Assembly: GCA_012974295.1 (NCBI GenBank)
Contig: JAAXQM010000286.1
Coordinates: 1 to 7,001 of the forward strand
DNA length: 7,001 nucleotides
Origin: Dehalococcoidales bacterium
GTDB taxonomy: Bacteria > Chloroflexota > Dehalococcoidia > E44-bin15
Direction: 5' to 3'
Position numbers and translations under genes: made by a program. How positions within the stretch are numbered: position 1 is the first letter of the stretch; each line of letters starts with the position of its first letter. This document shows positions 6,208-7,001 of the stretch, one piece after another. The notes beneath the pieces were generated by a model. The model searched no databases. It worked only from the letters and a program-made list of their open reading frames with translations, and was not told the origin of the DNA.

Positions 6208-7001
6208 CTACTTCCCTGCCCCTCCCGGTTGCTCCACCCCCTGAACCAGGGCCTGGGTCTTCATCGGCAGCCCCCAGATTTGGATGAATCCCACCGAGGC
6301 GCTCTGGTCGAACTCATCGCCCTCTTCGTAGGTAGCCAGACCGAAGCTGTATAGCGACTTGGGTGACTTTCGCCCCACAACCGTCGCTTTCCCCTTCAGT
6401 AGCTTCACCCGCACTGTGCCGGTGACATGACGCTGCGAGCTTTCGACATAGGTAGCGAGGTCCTGATGATATGCGGTGAACCACAGCCCATTATAAACAA
6501 GGTCGGCATACTCCAGTGCTACCCTCTCTTTAAAACGCATTTGCTCCCTGGAAAGGGTCATCGCTTCCAGGGCTTCATGAGCCATAAGCAATACCATAGC
6601 TGCAGGCGCCTCGTAAATCTCCCGCGACTTTATGCCCACCAGCCGATTCTCCACGTGGTCGATGCGTCCCACACCATGCTCGCCGGCCAGCTCGGTTAGC
6701 TGCTGGATCAATGAGACGCCATCCAGGTTTTTCCCATCAAGGCTTACCGGTACCCCCCGCTCGAAGCCGATCTCCACATAAGAGGGCTTGTCCGGAGCAG
6801 CCTGGGGAGAGCGAGTCAGGGCGTAGATCTCCTCCGGGGGCTCGGCCCAGGGGTCTTCGAGAACCCCACACTCGATGCTTCTCCCCCACAGGTTCACATC
6901 TACGGAATATACACTCCCGACAGAGATGGGGATATCGTGTTTCTTAGCATAGGAGATTTCCTCCTCCCTGGTCATCCCCCACTCCCGGGCCGGGGCAATG
7001 A
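6208..7001 (-). CDS. argG: Argininosuccinate synthase, 5' end missing
   Basis: ArgG joins citrulline and aspartate with ATP to give argininosuccinate, the substrate of ArgH, which is encoded next. The 263 residues present are the C-terminal two thirds of a protein normally near 400 residues; the N-terminal ATP pyrophosphatase loop lies beyond the window. The frame is open to the right edge and begins IAPAREWGMTREEEISYAKK, so the internal ATG at 6975 is not the true start. Family landmarks are VYSVDVNLWGRSIECG, then LEDPW, GIGFERG-like EIGFERGVP, HGVGRIDHVENRLVGIKSRE, APAAMVLLMAHEALE, YNGLWFTAYHQDL and, near the end, VTGTVRVKLLKGKATVVGRKS and SASVGFIQIWGLP. It ends with two tandem TAG stops. 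argH follows after 28 bp in the same direction, which suggests one message. Confidence 0.96.
   Translation of the reverse strand, partial: IAPAREWGMTREEEISYAKKHDIPISVGSVYSVDVNLWGRSIECGVLEDPWAEPPEEIYALTRSPQAAPDKPSYVEIGFERGVPVSLDGKNLDGVSLIQQLTELAGEHGVGRIDHVENRLVGIKSREIYEAPAAMVLLMAHEALEAMTLSREQMRFKERVALEYADLVYNGLWFTAYHQDLATYVESSQRHVTGTVRVKLLKGKATVVGRKSPKSLYSFGLATYEEGDEFDQSASVGFIQIWGLPMKTQALVQGVEQPGGAGK

Noticed and set aside
6427..6947. Plus-strand open frames of 90 and 78 codons
   Set aside because: Both are antisense to argG and have no recognisable content.
1..7001. CRISPR array, tRNA or rRNA gene, prophage, defence or secondary-metabolite system
   Set aside because: Conserved housekeeping genes cover nearly all of the window. 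I saw no spaced repeats, no tRNA-like fold and no accessory gene.

Overview
The window is a bacterial chromosomal segment of dense housekeeping genes, probably from a Dehalococcoidia-like member of the Chloroflexota. This placement is an inference from remembered protein similarity: a RecG with a long N-terminal extension, an ArgH that lacks the usual WGGRF N-terminus, and a C+ type L28. No 16S or other decisive marker is present. There is no CRISPR array, tRNA, rRNA, prophage or insertion sequence.

Layout, right to left on the minus strand. argG (3' part, cut by the right edge), argH and rpe form one run with a 28-bp gap and then an 8-bp overlap. argG and argH encode the last two steps of arginine synthesis, and rpe encodes ribulose-phosphate 3-epimerase. 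rpe ends tail-to-tail with rpmB (ribosomal protein L28), the only plus-strand gene, and their coding ends overlap by 12 bp. An 89-bp divergent regulatory region then separates rpmB from a second minus-strand run: a drastically shortened DhaL/FakA-type gene, recG and argS (5' part, cut by the left edge). The last two junctions are a 5-bp gap and an ATGA overlap, so this run looks translationally coupled.

Two points deserve attention. First, the leftmost 19 bases are exactly the Tn5 mosaic-end sequence of Nextera sequencing adapters, so the contig begins with untrimmed adapter and argS stops there for a technical reason. Second, the DhaL-type gene keeps its native N-terminus and what looks like its native extreme C-terminus but seems to have lost everything between, in frame. 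This is either a real internal deletion that leaves a short open remnant in front of recG, or an assembly or amplification artefact.

I found no previously undescribed biological system. The rpe, rpmB, fakA-like and recG neighbourhood is an old one, also known from Bacillus, but here the orientation is altered and an arginine-synthesis module is attached.
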